A stretch of 64,000 nucleotides of DNA from Mycobacterium sp. MYCO198283 (GCF_021213805.1 NZ_JAJQJI010000002.1:124001-188000), one strand, 5' to 3'; positions 48,126 through 57,795 are shown, numbered from the stretch's first letter. The notes: generated from the sequence alone by a model not told the origin. Numbers and translations: made by a program.

Positions 48126-48892
48126 CACGAGCTCCTGTCGCCGAGCGGGGTCGCCAAGCCGGCGCGCTGGATCGCGTCGGCGATCCGGTCCGCGTAGTAC
48201 TTGTGTCCCTCGTTGCTCAGGTGGACCTTGTCGGAGTACAGCAGCGAGTCGAGATTCTCGACGTTGAACCAGCCCTCGGCGACCGGATCCACCACCAGGG
48301 CGTTGTTCTGGGCGCCGACGCGGTCGAACGCCTCGGACAGCATCGGGTAGTTCTCGGCGACCTTCGTGGTGGCGTAGGCCGGTTTGATCATCACGATCTT
48401 GGCGTCCGGCCACGCCTTGTGGACGTCGGCGACGTAGCGCTCGATCTCCGGGATGACCTCCGACGGATACACCCCGAGGTCGTTGCGTCCGGCGTCGATG
48501 ACGATGTAGTCGGCGTCGAACGAGGCCCGGTCCTGGGCGAGTCGCTCGCCGACGCTGGGGATCTTGCGGCCCTCGAACATCTTGGAAACGAAGCCCGAGC
48601 CGCCGACGGCGTCGACGCGGACGTTCCAGCCGAACCGTTCACCGAGCACCGTCGGGTAGGTGACGATGTTCGGGTCCCCGTTGCCGCCGGCGAACGAGTC
48701 GCCGATCACCAGCAGCGTCGCCGGCCGCACCATCCGCTGGTCCGGTGGCGCCGCCAGGTCGCCGACCAGCGACGAGTCATCCGCGTTCGCGCGCGAGCGG
48801 TTGGCGCGCTCGACACCGTAGTAACCGAGCCCGGCCACGGCCGCCACCAACACCAGGATCGCTGCGGCGCGACCGAGTTTGCCCATCACCAT
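48125..48892 (-). CDS. SGNH/GDSL hydrolase-like membrane-anchored protein (copy 2)
   Basis: 255 residues and closely similar to the protein at 44055-44834, notably DPVAEGW and the NYPxLS segment. N-terminal transmembrane helix (about 8-24), then GDSFAGG (S66), GGSGFVS, AGRNDL and DKVHLSNEG. Likely extracellular acyl transfer or hydrolysis on the polymer. ATG 48892 follows GGAG by 6 nt; an ATG two codons later is an alternative. One-base overlap with the next gene. Confidence 0.86.
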   Translation of the reverse strand: MVMGKLGRAAAILVLVAAVAGLGYYGVERANRSRANADDSSLVGDLAAPPDQRMVRPATLLVIGDSFAGGNGDPNIVTYPTVLGERFGWNVRVDAVGGSGFVSKMFEGRKIPSVGERLAQDRASFDADYIVIDAGRNDLGVYPSEVIPEIERYVADVHKAWPDAKIVMIKPAYATTKVAENYPMLSEAFDRVGAQNNALVVDPVAEGWFNVENLDSLLYSDKVHLSNEGHKYYADRIADAIQRAGLATPLGDRSS

Positions 48893-48985
48893 GTCGTGCT
48901 CCGATCCGTCCTGCTCCAGGGTGCGCCGCGCCCGGCTGCTGCGCTGCACACCGTCGCGACAGCGCCGCCGTGACGCCCGTCGCCG

Positions 48986-51900
48986 CTACACATGGGTCAT
49001 CTGCTTACTCGGCGCTTCGGCGCCCGCGACGGCGGCCTGACCGTTCACCGGCCGGCCGTCGCCGTCGGGCCGCGGCGGTGCTCTGTCGGGGACCGCCCCG
49101 GTGGCCGCGGCGCTGTCTTCGCGTCGGGACCGGCGCGTCACGTAGAAGGCGCACAGCAACGTGAAGAACAGGTACGGCGCCGCCTGCAGCAGCGATCCGC
49201 GCAGCAGGATCAGCATGTAGAACGGCAGGATGCAGCCGAGGATGCTCGGCATGCTGTAGAGCGCCAGCTCCCGGTTCAGCTTGCTGTCCCAGCGGTGCAG
49301 GAAGAAGCCGCAGGCAAACATCGCGAGCACCAGCACCACCCAACCCCCGTTGAGGAAGAACTCGATGAACAACGGGGCGGACAGGTTGGTGAAGGGGTAA
49401 CCGCGGCCGTTGGCGATCAGGATGCCGGTGTCGTAGGCCTTGCCGGTCCAGATGGCGCGCGGGATGAAGAACAGCATGACGCCGAGGATCTGGTTGCCGA
49501 CCTCGATGCCGTCGCGGATGCCGACGGTGTAGCCGTTGATGATCTGCGCGAAGGAGTCGTAGTCGGGCGTCAGCAGCGACTCGATGGGGTTCGACAGCTC
49601 GACGTTGGCCTCGGCCGAATACCGGAAGGCGTCTGCCTGCGGGAAGATCACGAGGAGGCCGATCAGGAAGCCCCAGGCGGTCAACCGGAATCGCAGGCTC
49701 GTCGCGAACAGCCCCGCCGCCGCGATCACCGCGAGCACCGCGGTGCCCGACAGGTAGCGGGGATTCGACACCGGGTTGAGGCTGTTGGCCAGCAGCACCC
49801 CCACCACCAGGATCAGGATGAGGTTGAGGTTCATCCGCGCCTTGGATTCCGGCATGCCCCGGCGCGCGGCGATGCGGGCCTCGCGCCGGTACCGCACCAA
49901 CGCCACGCAGCTGACGATGAGGCTCATGTAGGAGCCGGCGCGGATGAAGACCGCCAAGCTGAGCGGCGACCAGGCCGCGGTCAGGGCCTGCAGGGCGTCG
50001 TCGCGGCTCTTCATGAACTGGATGACGCCCACCTTGGACAGGTAGTACAGGTTGAGCGCGATGGTCAGCACGGTGAGCACCATCAGCCGGTTGTAGTTGA
50101 TGGTCATCTTGAGGTCCGCGCGCACCGCGCCGCGGCGTTTGGGCTGGGGATCGTACTCGGGTCGCCGCCGGATCAGCTGCCGGTCCAGGCCCACGCCGAT
50201 CAAGAAGGCGGCCATGCCGACCAGCACGATGATCGCCGCCCAAAGCGCGTAGGTGCTGTCGGTGCGCGGCACCGTGACGGGCCAGGAATCGCGGAAGAGC
50301 TGCGCGAGCGGTGCCAGGCCGAGGAAGGCGTAGGTGAAGGACCAGAACATCATCTCGAACAGCCGGCGTTCTCCGGTGCCCATGATCCAGGAGAACCGGC
50401 CCGCCGCGATCATCGTGATGAGCAGCGGCCCGATCCAGGTCGGGTCGCGGGGGATGGGCGTCAGCTGCGTCAGGTACAGCGGCGCCAGCACGCCCATGAC
50501 CACGAAACTCCACAGCCCGATGAGCGCCGGGTTGGGGCTGCGCGGCACCCACCGGCGAACCGTCACCGCGTGCAGCCGTCGCGGCAGGGTCGTCGCCGGG
50601 CGGACCGCGACGAACGGCCACGAGCCCTTCGCCGTGCGCTGCCCGTCGGCACCGACGTGGCCGTTGGTCGCGGCGGTGGAGCCGACCGGCGGCGCGGCGC
50701 GTTCGATCCCGTTCAGCACGGTGGTGTCGTCGCTCAGGCCGGCGAAGTCCGCCGCGACGTTGAGCGGCTCGATCGGTTCGGCGCCCGCGGCGATGTCCAC
50801 CGACGCCGCCCGCGGCCGCGGCCGCCACGGGGTGAACCAGGCGTAGGACACCCCGGCGACCAGCACCGACGACAGCGCGATGCCGATCGCGACGCCGACT
50901 CCGGACTTGAACGCCCAGGCGGTGATCGCGACGCCGGCGAGCATGGTGACCGACAGCGCGACCTTCAGGCTCAGCGCCGACCCGCTGCGGTTGAACGTCC
51001 GCAGGTAGATGGCGAGCGCGACGATCGCCGACGCCGACACGTACTCCAGCACCATGAGCGGCAACACGTCCTGCGCGAGCGTCCAGGACTCCCCCAGCAG
51101 CAGGTAGCCGACCTTCGACGGAAGCAGGAACAGCAGCAGCCCGACGACCGTGGTGGCGAACGCCACCAGCACCGACAGCCGCACCAGCGCCTGCCACACC
51201 TGTTTGGGCTGCGCCGATCGCCGGGTGCTCTCCGGGATGAGCACCAACTGCACGGCGGTGCCGAACATGCCGATCGGCGCCAGCAGCGCCGTGGCGCCGC
51301 GCAGTGCGGCCGTGGCGGTGGCGGTCGCCAGCAGCGTGGTCAGGCTCAGCAGCAGGAAGACGGTGACCTGCTCCAGACCGGCGTCGAGCCCGTAGCGCAC
51401 CCGGTGACCGAGGCCCGCGCGCAGCCAGGCGGCACTGCCCCGCAGGCCGGGCAGGATCCGGACGTCCGATGCGAGCCCGAGGAACGCCAGGACGCCGAGC
51501 GCGCCCCAGCCGGCGAGCAGCACGGTGGTGGTGACGACCTGCGGAACCAACCACGTCGCGACGAAGGCCGCTACGGTGCCCACGCACCACACGCCGTCCC
51601 AGATCGCCGCGACGTGCGGCCGGCCCTCGGCGATCAGCACGTAGCGCAGCACGTCCTGGGCGACGACGAACGGCGCGGCGACGCCCAGGCACAACGCCGC
51701 CGTGCCCAGGCCGCGACCGAAGACGATCATCCCCAACCCCAGCAGCGGGCCGATGATCAGCGCGGCGGTCAGGGCGTAGGAACCCTCGCGGCGGATCCGT
51801 TCGCGGGATTGGTCGGCTTTGAGCAGCAGCGGGGTCCCGAGCATGCCGCGCAGACACCCGAGGACCGCGACGAGCGCCGTCATCAGGATGGTGATCGAGC

Positions 51901-52027
51901 CGAACTCCTGCGGAGTGGACGCCACGGCCACGGCGAAGATGATCACGCCGTTGCTGGTACTCGAGAACAATTGGTCGAGCACGCCCGAGAGTGCCCGGCT
52001 CCGGCGTCCGGTCCGCGCGGGCGCCAT
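48986..52027 (-). CDS. Wzx-like flippase fused to Wzy-like polysaccharide polymerase
   Basis: 1013 residues in one unbroken frame. Residues 1-403 form a flippase of the MOP/Wzx type with about 12 helices (LDQLFSSTSNG, VLRYVLIAEGRPHVA, LRGATALLAPIGMFGTAVQ). Residues 404-498 are a polar, Ala/Pro-rich cytoplasmic linker. Residues 499-965 are a multi-helix O-antigen-polymerase-like domain with VSNPRYLSGT, a large loop, and IPRAIWTGKAYDTG before FIEFFLNGGW. Residues 966-1013 are a charged tail. These two activities are normally separate genes. ATG 52027 overlaps the upstream stop (TGATG). The fusion would hand the flipped lipid-linked unit to the polymerase. Domain functions are inferred from topology and short motifs. 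Confidence 0.88.
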   Translation of the reverse strand: MAPARTGRRSRALSGVLDQLFSSTSNGVIIFAVAVASTPQEFGSITILMTALVAVLGCLRGMLGTPLLLKADQSRERIRREGSYALTAALIIGPLLGLGMIVFGRGLGTAALCLGVAAPFVVAQDVLRYVLIAEGRPHVAAIWDGVWCVGTVAAFVATWLVPQVVTTTVLLAGWGALGVLAFLGLASDVRILPGLRGSAAWLRAGLGHRVRYGLDAGLEQVTVFLLLSLTTLLATATATAALRGATALLAPIGMFGTAVQLVLIPESTRRSAQPKQVWQALVRLSVLVAFATTVVGLLLFLLPSKVGYLLLGESWTLAQDVLPLMVLEYVSASAIVALAIYLRTFNRSGSALSLKVALSVTMLAGVAITAWAFKSGVGVAIGIALSSVLVAGVSYAWFTPWRPRPRAASVDIAAGAEPIEPLNVAADFAGLSDDTTVLNGIERAAPPVGSTAATNGHVGADGQRTAKGSWPFVAVRPATTLPRRLHAVTVRRWVPRSPNPALIGLWSFVVMGVLAPLYLTQLTPIPRDPTWIGPLLITMIAAGRFSWIMGTGERRLFEMMFWSFTYAFLGLAPLAQLFRDSWPVTVPRTDSTYALWAAIIVLVGMAAFLIGVGLDRQLIRRRPEYDPQPKRRGAVRADLKMTINYNRLMVLTVLTIALNLYYLSKVGVIQFMKSRDDALQALTAAWSPLSLAVFIRAGSYMSLIVSCVALVRYRREARIAARRGMPESKARMNLNLILILVVGVLLANSLNPVSNPRYLSGTAVLAVIAAAGLFATSLRFRLTAWGFLIGLLVIFPQADAFRYSAEANVELSNPIESLLTPDYDSFAQIINGYTVGIRDGIEVGNQILGVMLFFIPRAIWTGKAYDTGILIANGRGYPFTNLSAPLFIEFFLNGGWVVLVLAMFACGFFLHRWDSKLNRELALYSMPSILGCILPFYMLILLRGSLLQAAPYLFFTLLCAFYVTRRSRREDSAAATGAVPDRAPPRPDGDGRPVNGQAAVAGAEAPSKQMTHV

Positions 52028-52794
52028 CAGTCCCGGCTCCGCGAGTCGGCCCACAGCTCTTCGAAGCCGCCGATGGAGTCGGTCAGGCCGTGGTTGGAGT
52101 AGACCTCGAACGTGGCGTAATTGCCCTGCCACTGGCTGATGCGGGCATCCTCGACGACGCGCTCCTGACCGTCGGGCAGGTGCAGCTTCACCCTGGCCCC
52201 GTCGATCTCCGCCGACACGGTGTAGGCGGTGCGGCCGTCCTCGACGAGCGGCTCCTTGTGGTCGCCGGCGGCGATGATCTCCAGCGGCGTCTGCTCGTCC
52301 TTGCCGACGGCGAGGTTCCAGTTGACGGCGGTGACCACGAAGTGCAGCGGGATCGGCGGCACCGGCCACGGCAACTCGCCGCGCACACCGCGGGAGATCA
52401 GCAGCGTCACCGCACCGTTGGTGCCCTGTCCGGGGTAGAAGACGAACCGCGCGCCGAGTGCGTTCACCGGGGCGCCCATGTTCGGCGTGCTGTAGTACGC
52501 CGCGCTCACGTCGTTGGTGGTCGGCTTGTAGGTCAGTTTGCCGTCGCGGACCACGAAGTTGGATCCCGGATCGGTGGCCGACTGCGAGGTGGTCGCCGGC
52601 TGCCCGGTGTCGAACGCCGACGGCGGGGCGCCGTCAGCGGCCTTGGACACCTCGAGCGCCACCCGCATCCCCTCTGCGGCCTTCTGGGCGGGATCGCGCA
52701 AGAACCCCCACCACAGCGCCACAGCGAGCACTGCCGTCAACACCACGGCGAGCACGATGCCGGCGATCCGCGAGCCGTCGCGTTGCAGGTTCAC
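52027..52794 (-). CDS. Membrane-anchored protein of unknown function in the EPS operon
   Basis: 255 residues. One N-terminal transmembrane helix (about 9-30, with GIVLAVVLTAVLAVALWWG) and an extracytoplasmic beta-rich domain with several tryptophans and aromatic residues (ARFVFYPGQGTNGAV, ISQWQGNYATFEVYSNHG), reminiscent of carbohydrate-binding jelly-roll domains but without a recognised family. GTG 52794 overlaps the stop of the preceding glycosyltransferase (GTGA) and the TGA overlaps the Wzx-Wzy start by one base. It may be an EPS-binding or assembly factor. Confidence 0.75.
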   Translation of the reverse strand: MNLQRDGSRIAGIVLAVVLTAVLAVALWWGFLRDPAQKAAEGMRVALEVSKAADGAPPSAFDTGQPATTSQSATDPGSNFVVRDGKLTYKPTTNDVSAAYYSTPNMGAPVNALGARFVFYPGQGTNGAVTLLISRGVRGELPWPVPPIPLHFVVTAVNWNLAVGKDEQTPLEIIAAGDHKEPLVEDGRTAYTVSAEIDGARVKLHLPDGQERVVEDARISQWQGNYATFEVYSNHGLTDSIGGFEELWADSRSRD

Positions 52795-53951
52795 GCGGAA
52801 GACCCCCTATGTCCGGACAACACAGCACCGTAAACCTGTTCCAATTCCCGACCGACGCCGTCGATACCCAACTCGGCTTCGACGGCTGCACGCCCCCGCT
52901 CGCCCATCGCCCGCGCGGAGGCAAGGTCCGACAATAGCTCGGTGATTGCCTCAGCGAACGATTGTACCGACCCGTCGACGACAACGCCGCAACGATGCCG
53001 CTGCACGAAAGGCGCAAGACCACCGTCGCGACCGATGACGACGGGCACCTCGAGCGTGAGCGCCTCCAGGATCGTCATGGCGAACGGCTCCCGCACCGCC
53101 GGCAGCACGTAGACCGACGCGCGCGACATCCGGTCCAGCGCCCGTTCGGGGGGCACCGGCGGCTCGCGCCGCAGCGCATCCTCACCGAACCCGCGAGCCC
53201 GCGCCTGCTCCACCACCGCGTCCACCGCCGTCTCCGCGCCCTCCGGCGGCCCGACGACGCTGAAGCACGCGCGCACGCCCGCCGACAGCAGCTGCAGCGC
53301 CACCTCGGCGAACACCTCGGGCCGCTTGCGCTCGTGCAGCCGCGCCATGAACAGCACCTCCGGTACGCGGTCGCGTTTGCTGTCGGCATCCGGCGGTATC
53401 TCCGGCATGGGGACGCCGTTGGGTAGTAGCCGGACTTTCACGCTGTCGCCGCCGACGCCACGCAGGTCGTTCTCCTCACGTTCGGTCAATGCCAGGACGG
53501 TCGCCGCATCCCGCAGCAGCCGGGACGTCCAGATCCGGTCGACGGGAGCCGACAGCGGGTGGCCGCCGGGCCGGATCATGCCGTGCGTTTGGAACACCAT
53601 CGGCATGTGCCGCCGCCGCAGTTGGAAGGCGGCCGGCACCACGACGAGATCACGCGCCAGGTGGACGTGCGCGATGTCGAACTCGTGGGCGTTGGCGGCG
53701 ATCCACGGCCGCATCGTCGGCGCCCAGGTACCGGCGTAGCCGAAGCCCGGCACGGCCGTGCGGGCGGGGAACAACTGCACGGGGACGTTGCCAATGCGGT
53801 CGGGCAGCGTGTCGTACCCCCTGGCTCCGGCGGCGATGGTGACGTCGTGGCCGAACGAGCGCATCACCTCGGCCTGGTTAACCGCCACCCGCACCGGACC
53901 GCCGTAGGCGCCGTCCGGCGAGATCAGCGTCACCACATGGAGGATCTTCAT
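52791..53951 (-). CDS. GT4-family glycosyltransferase
   Basis: 386-residue GT-B enzyme. The N-terminal acceptor domain has GAYGGPVRVAVNQAEVM; the C-terminal domain has LPNGVPMPE, VLFMARLHERKRPEVF and the EPFAMTILEALTLEVPVV E-x7-E motif that binds the sugar nucleotide. Adds a hexose, probably mannose, fucose or glucose, to the EPS repeat unit. ATG 53951 overlaps the acyltransferase stop (ATGA). Confidence 0.9.
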   Translation of the reverse strand: MKILHVVTLISPDGAYGGPVRVAVNQAEVMRSFGHDVTIAAGARGYDTLPDRIGNVPVQLFPARTAVPGFGYAGTWAPTMRPWIAANAHEFDIAHVHLARDLVVVPAAFQLRRRHMPMVFQTHGMIRPGGHPLSAPVDRIWTSRLLRDAATVLALTEREENDLRGVGGDSVKVRLLPNGVPMPEIPPDADSKRDRVPEVLFMARLHERKRPEVFAEVALQLLSAGVRACFSVVGPPEGAETAVDAVVEQARARGFGEDALRREPPVPPERALDRMSRASVYVLPAVREPFAMTILEALTLEVPVVIGRDGGLAPFVQRHRCGVVVDGSVQSFAEAITELLSDLASARAMGERGRAAVEAELGIDGVGRELEQVYGAVLSGHRGSSA

Positions 53952-55222
53952 CGCTGCTGCCGTCCGGTCGTCGGCCTCATACCGTCGGTCGCCGTCCCCG
54001 CCGCTAAAGCGGCCGCGGTGTCGTCGAGCACCGCGGTGATCAGCGACTCGTCGAACCGGGACGGGTAGAACGACGCGTTCAGGTGCAGCTCGGAGCCGAT
54101 CCGCACCGGCGACAGCGTGATCTGGTGAGAGCTGTTCACCGCGAGCATGCTGACGAAGACCCGCGGCTGGGCGTCGTCGAACGGCAGCTGGTCGATCGCG
54201 TCGCGAACGGTGTTGTCGGTGACGCAGATGCGGGCGTCGGTGCTCGCCGACGCCTGCTGCAGCCGGTCGCCGGGCCGGCGGGCCAGGCGGATCAGCGAGG
54301 ACGCACAGTAGCGGGTCAACGCCTTGCCCCCGGTCGTCGCCTCGGCCAGGGCCGCGGTCATGGCGGCCGCGTCGGCGGGATCGGTGACGTCCACGACGGT
54401 CGATCCGACGAAGTTGCCCAGCGTGCCCACCTCGGGCGGAAGGTGGCGGCGCAGGTCGACCATGAACTCCACCGCCGGCTCGAACGTCACGCCGTGGCGC
54501 CGCAGGCTCTGCAGGAATGCCGTGGTGTAGCGCGCGGCGGTCGAGATCCGGCCACCCGCCGGGTCGTGCGTGCCGAGCGACGCCCGTCGGTGCACCGTGA
54601 CACTCTGCTCGCGAAACGGCACGGGCGGCGCGGCGTCGGCGGCTGCGGGCGGGCGCGAGCGGGGCAGCCGCGGCAGCGTCCGCAGCATGCCGGCCCGGCG
54701 CCGGGCGGTGGTGTGCAGGACGGCGCGGGCCAGCGGATGCCGGGTGAGCGGGCCGGTGTGCAGCAAAGCGGGGTGGGCCTGCGGGGCCGTCAGCGCGGCA
54801 ACGGTCCGCAGCATGAGCCGGCTGTCGCCGAGACCGTGGTCGAAGCCGATGAACAGCCAGGGATGCGCGAGGTGGATGCGCAGCGGGACGGTCGCGGCGG
54901 CGTCCGGGATGACGGCGGCCATGGTGCGGGCCGGGTTATCGGTGTCCAGGTCGACGGGACCCTCGGTGACGACGGCGTCGTCGCAGCGCGGATCGAAGGC
55001 CCACCGCCTCGTCGATCGCCGCGGCTGCAGCCCGATGCGGTAATCCGGTCCCCCCGCCGCCAGCGCCCGCAGCCGCTCGCGGATGTCGGCGGCGCTGCCC
55101 AGCGTGCGCAGCGGGCCGATGAGGTAGCGCGACTGGTATCCGGCGAAGAAGGTGTCGGCGCGACTCGTCGACACGGTGATGGAACCCGCCGTGGTCCTGA
55201 CCGTCGCCGCCATGCCGCTCAT
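53948..55222 (-). CDS. Condensation-like acyltransferase of the EPS operon
   Basis: 424 residues with the chloramphenicol acetyltransferase-like fold used by Pap proteins, WS/DGAT enzymes and NRPS condensation domains. The catalytic motif is FDHGLGDS, H129-x3-D133, in place of HHxxxDG, and the later LGNFVGSTVV segment fits the DFGWG region position. It probably acylates a sugar of the polymer or its lipid carrier. ATG 55222 overlaps the previous stop by 4 bp. Not a standard EPS gene in other bacteria; acyl donor and target are unknown. Confidence 0.72.
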   Translation of the reverse strand: MSGMAATVRTTAGSITVSTSRADTFFAGYQSRYLIGPLRTLGSAADIRERLRALAAGGPDYRIGLQPRRSTRRWAFDPRCDDAVVTEGPVDLDTDNPARTMAAVIPDAAATVPLRIHLAHPWLFIGFDHGLGDSRLMLRTVAALTAPQAHPALLHTGPLTRHPLARAVLHTTARRRAGMLRTLPRLPRSRPPAAADAAPPVPFREQSVTVHRRASLGTHDPAGGRISTAARYTTAFLQSLRRHGVTFEPAVEFMVDLRRHLPPEVGTLGNFVGSTVVDVTDPADAAAMTAALAEATTGGKALTRYCASSLIRLARRPGDRLQQASASTDARICVTDNTVRDAIDQLPFDDAQPRVFVSMLAVNSSHQITLSPVRIGSELHLNASFYPSRFDESLITAVLDDTAAALAAGTATDGMRPTTGRQQR

Positions 55223-56457
55223 GCCGCCCCCGGGCCCTGATCGCGCAGCGAATAGCACCATTTCTCGTAGTGGTCGATCGCGGTGGCGGTGTCGAGTGTC
55301 GAGCGCGCGTACTCCTGGCCGGACGCGCCCATGGCGCGCGCGGCGTCCTCGTCGCCCACGATCGCCCGGACCGCGTCGAGCAGCGCCGCCGGATCTCCGG
55401 GCGGCACCAGCACACCGCCGCCCGAGTTGCGGATCTCGTGGGCCGCGCCGCTGCTGGCGTCGGTGGCGGCCAGCACCGGCCGGCCGCTGCTGAAGTACGA
55501 GGTCAGCTTGCTCGGCACGGCCATCTCGCCCACGCCCGGCTTCTCGTTGACCAGCAGGACGTCGGCCGCCTGCAGCACGCGGGTGAACTCGTCGGCGGGC
55601 AGCGGGTCGACGAAGTCGACGGTCGGCACGCCGTCGCCCTGTCGTTCGAGCGCGCGGCGCTGGTTGCCGTCGCCGATCAGCACGAACCGCACGTCGCCCG
55701 GCGCACCGGCGGTGTCGTGGGCGAGTTTGCCGGCCGCTACCACGTTCTCCAGGCCCTGCTTGGCGCCCATGTTGCCGCTGTGCACGACGATCGTCTCGTC
55801 GGGCCGCCAGCCGTACCGGCGACGTACCTCGTCGACGGCCAGCCCGGTCGGCGCGGTGATATGGGTCCAGTTCCGGTTGACCGCGATCTTGTCGCGGTCG
55901 AGCCCCAACCGGGTGATGACGTCGACGAATCGCTCGTGGATCACCGAGACACCGGTGGCTGCGCGCAGCACCCCGGCTTCGAACCGCGCCGCCGCGCCGG
56001 CGGTCCGTCCCCCCATCGCGCCCGTCTCGACGACACCGCTGGAGTAGAGGTCCTGCACGATGATCCCGACCGGCACCCGCCGCAGCCGCGCCTCGGCGAT
56101 CACCGCGGCGGAGGCGAGCAGGGACGGGCTGACGGTGATCACGAGATCGGGGCGGCGCCAGGAACTCCGCAGCACCGCCTGGGCGAACGACGCTTCCAGG
56201 ACCACCCGGCCGCGAGGCGTCAGCCGCGCCGGGACGTGGTGGCGCACCCGGTCGACGGTGACGCCGTTGATGTGCTCCGACCGCCGGCGCCATGACCGGT
56301 AGGCGTCGGCGATCCGCCACTCCGGATAGTGCGGCAGCCCGGTGATGACCTGGACCTGGTGGCCCCGCTCGGCCAGCCCTTGTGCCAGCCCCGTGGTGTA
56401 GGGCGCGATCCCGGTGACCTCGGGGTAGTAGTTGATACCGGTGATGGTGATCCTCAT
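55219..56457 (-). CDS. WcaI-type GT4 glycosyltransferase
   Basis: 412-residue GT-B glycosyltransferase of the WcaI/WbuB type (colanic acid and related polymers, often fucosyl-, mannosyl- or FucNAc-transferases). N-terminal TITGINYYPEVTGIAPYT, VIVQDLY-like (IIVQDLYSSGVVE), VVHSGNMGAKQGLENV and LTSYFSSGRPVLA. ATG 56457 is used because the family sequence starts there (MRITITGINYYPE) with GGAGAAGG upstream. Overlaps the acyltransferase by ATGA. Given gmd-fcl in the same operon, fucose transfer is plausible. Confidence 0.9.
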   Translation of the reverse strand: MRITITGINYYPEVTGIAPYTTGLAQGLAERGHQVQVITGLPHYPEWRIADAYRSWRRRSEHINGVTVDRVRHHVPARLTPRGRVVLEASFAQAVLRSSWRRPDLVITVSPSLLASAAVIAEARLRRVPVGIIVQDLYSSGVVETGAMGGRTAGAAARFEAGVLRAATGVSVIHERFVDVITRLGLDRDKIAVNRNWTHITAPTGLAVDEVRRRYGWRPDETIVVHSGNMGAKQGLENVVAAGKLAHDTAGAPGDVRFVLIGDGNQRRALERQGDGVPTVDFVDPLPADEFTRVLQAADVLLVNEKPGVGEMAVPSKLTSYFSSGRPVLAATDASSGAAHEIRNSGGGVLVPPGDPAALLDAVRAIVGDEDAARAMGASGQEYARSTLDTATAIDHYEKWCYSLRDQGPGAA

Positions 56458-56528
56458 CGGCGGCACACCTTCTCCGCACACGTTCAGCGGTGACGGGTCT
56501 CGATCTCGTTCGGCTGCGTCGACGCTCG

Positions 56529-57782
56529 TCATGTCGCTCCCGGGCAAGTCGACTGTGGAGTCTTACCCGCAAATCGGTCGGTCACCCATTCGGCGACCGC
56601 CGGACCGGGCATCAGGTCCGCGTGGCCGGCGTTCGGATCTTCGCGGTGCTCGATGATCCCGCCCAACCGACAGCTGCGCGCGACCGCGAGGGTGACCCAG
56701 TCGGGCAGGATCGTCTGGTCGCGCAGCCCGTTGAGCACCAGCATCGGCACCGTCAGCGGCCGCTGCGGCAGCGCGATGCGGCGAAGCGCGTCCGTCAGGA
56801 CGTTGGCCTCGACGGTAGTGGTCGGCCCCACGTCCGTGGGGCGGATCGTCTCGCCGCGCAGCCGGTTCGCCTCGGGGTTGCAGCCGACCAGCTTCGGCAG
56901 CCGCTGCAGCGCGGCGCCGCGCACGTACGTCGCGATCGAAATCGACGGGTCGTACCGGGACAGCCCGTCGATCACCATGGGCGTCACCATCAACTGCTCC
57001 TGGCTCAGGCGCTTCTCGTAGGCCAGCTCCGACAGTCCGACGATGTCGGCGGCCGGCGACAGCGCCACCGCGCCGACCAGCTCCAGGCCGTCGCCGTAGG
57101 TTCCGTTCAACTCGGCGGTGGCCCAGGCCGCTTGACCGCCCTGGGAGATGCCGTACGCAAGCCACCTGGTGGAGACCGACGGATACAGCCGCCGCATCGC
57201 CCGCACCGCGTCGACGGTGTTGAACGCCGCGGTCTTCGGCTCCAGGTACGGGTGCCGGCCGGGCAGGCCCAACCCTTCGTAGTCCGACAGCGCGACCGCG
57301 TATCCGACGCTGAGCACCGCCTTGACGGCACCCCAGTAGCCGAACAGGTCCTGGCGCGACGACAGGTCGCAGTCGGTGCCCAACCCGGTGGTGCCGTGCG
57401 CCAGCGCCACGACCGGCCAACCGCCCTGCGGCGGTTCACCTTTGGGGAGGAAGAACGAGCCGGAGACCTCCGTCTGCGCGCCGGTGGCCGCCGACACGGA
57501 GCGGTACGTCGCCCGCATCGGCGCTTCGGTCGCGTCGCGCAGGTCCTCGGTGAGGTCGGTGAACGGCTGCTGCGCGACGATGTCGCCGCGCCGGCCCCAG
57601 ACCTCGGGCGCGACCGGCGCCGGCGGGACGACGATCGGCGGGTCCGCCGCGAGTTGCTCGTCGGACAACGTCGTCGAAGCGGGCCGGCTGTGCTCCAGCA
57701 GCGAGCAGCCGGCGACGACGGCCGCCAGCAGCAGGAGGGCCGTCCCCGCCCGCAGGCGGTGGACAACTGCGGTGAGACTCAT
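56529..57782 (-). CDS. Secreted lipoprotein lipase/esterase (LIP family)
   Basis: 417-residue alpha/beta hydrolase with a lipoprotein signal (C26 in AAVVAGC). Nucleophile elbow YGISQGGQAA (GxSxG), catalytic aspartate in NGLRDQTI and histidine in NAGHADLM, and an ALAHGTTG oxyanion segment. Fits secretory lipases of PF03583. ATG 57782. Located inside the EPS operon, 13 bp before the fcl stop and 71 bp before the glycosyltransferase start; the role may be de-esterification of the acylated polymer, which is inferred only from position. Confidence 0.88.
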   Translation of the reverse strand: MSLTAVVHRLRAGTALLLLAAVVAGCSLLEHSRPASTTLSDEQLAADPPIVVPPAPVAPEVWGRRGDIVAQQPFTDLTEDLRDATEAPMRATYRSVSAATGAQTEVSGSFFLPKGEPPQGGWPVVALAHGTTGLGTDCDLSSRQDLFGYWGAVKAVLSVGYAVALSDYEGLGLPGRHPYLEPKTAAFNTVDAVRAMRRLYPSVSTRWLAYGISQGGQAAWATAELNGTYGDGLELVGAVALSPAADIVGLSELAYEKRLSQEQLMVTPMVIDGLSRYDPSISIATYVRGAALQRLPKLVGCNPEANRLRGETIRPTDVGPTTTVEANVLTDALRRIALPQRPLTVPMLVLNGLRDQTILPDWVTLAVARSCRLGGIIEHREDPNAGHADLMPGPAVAEWVTDRFAGKTPQSTCPGAT

Positions 57783-57795
57783 CGATGGTCGCCGC

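Noticed and set aside
48986..52027. Two separate genes joined by a frameshift
   Set aside because: The frame is continuous with normal codon usage through the linker, and there is no start codon with a ribosome site or stop remnant at the junction.
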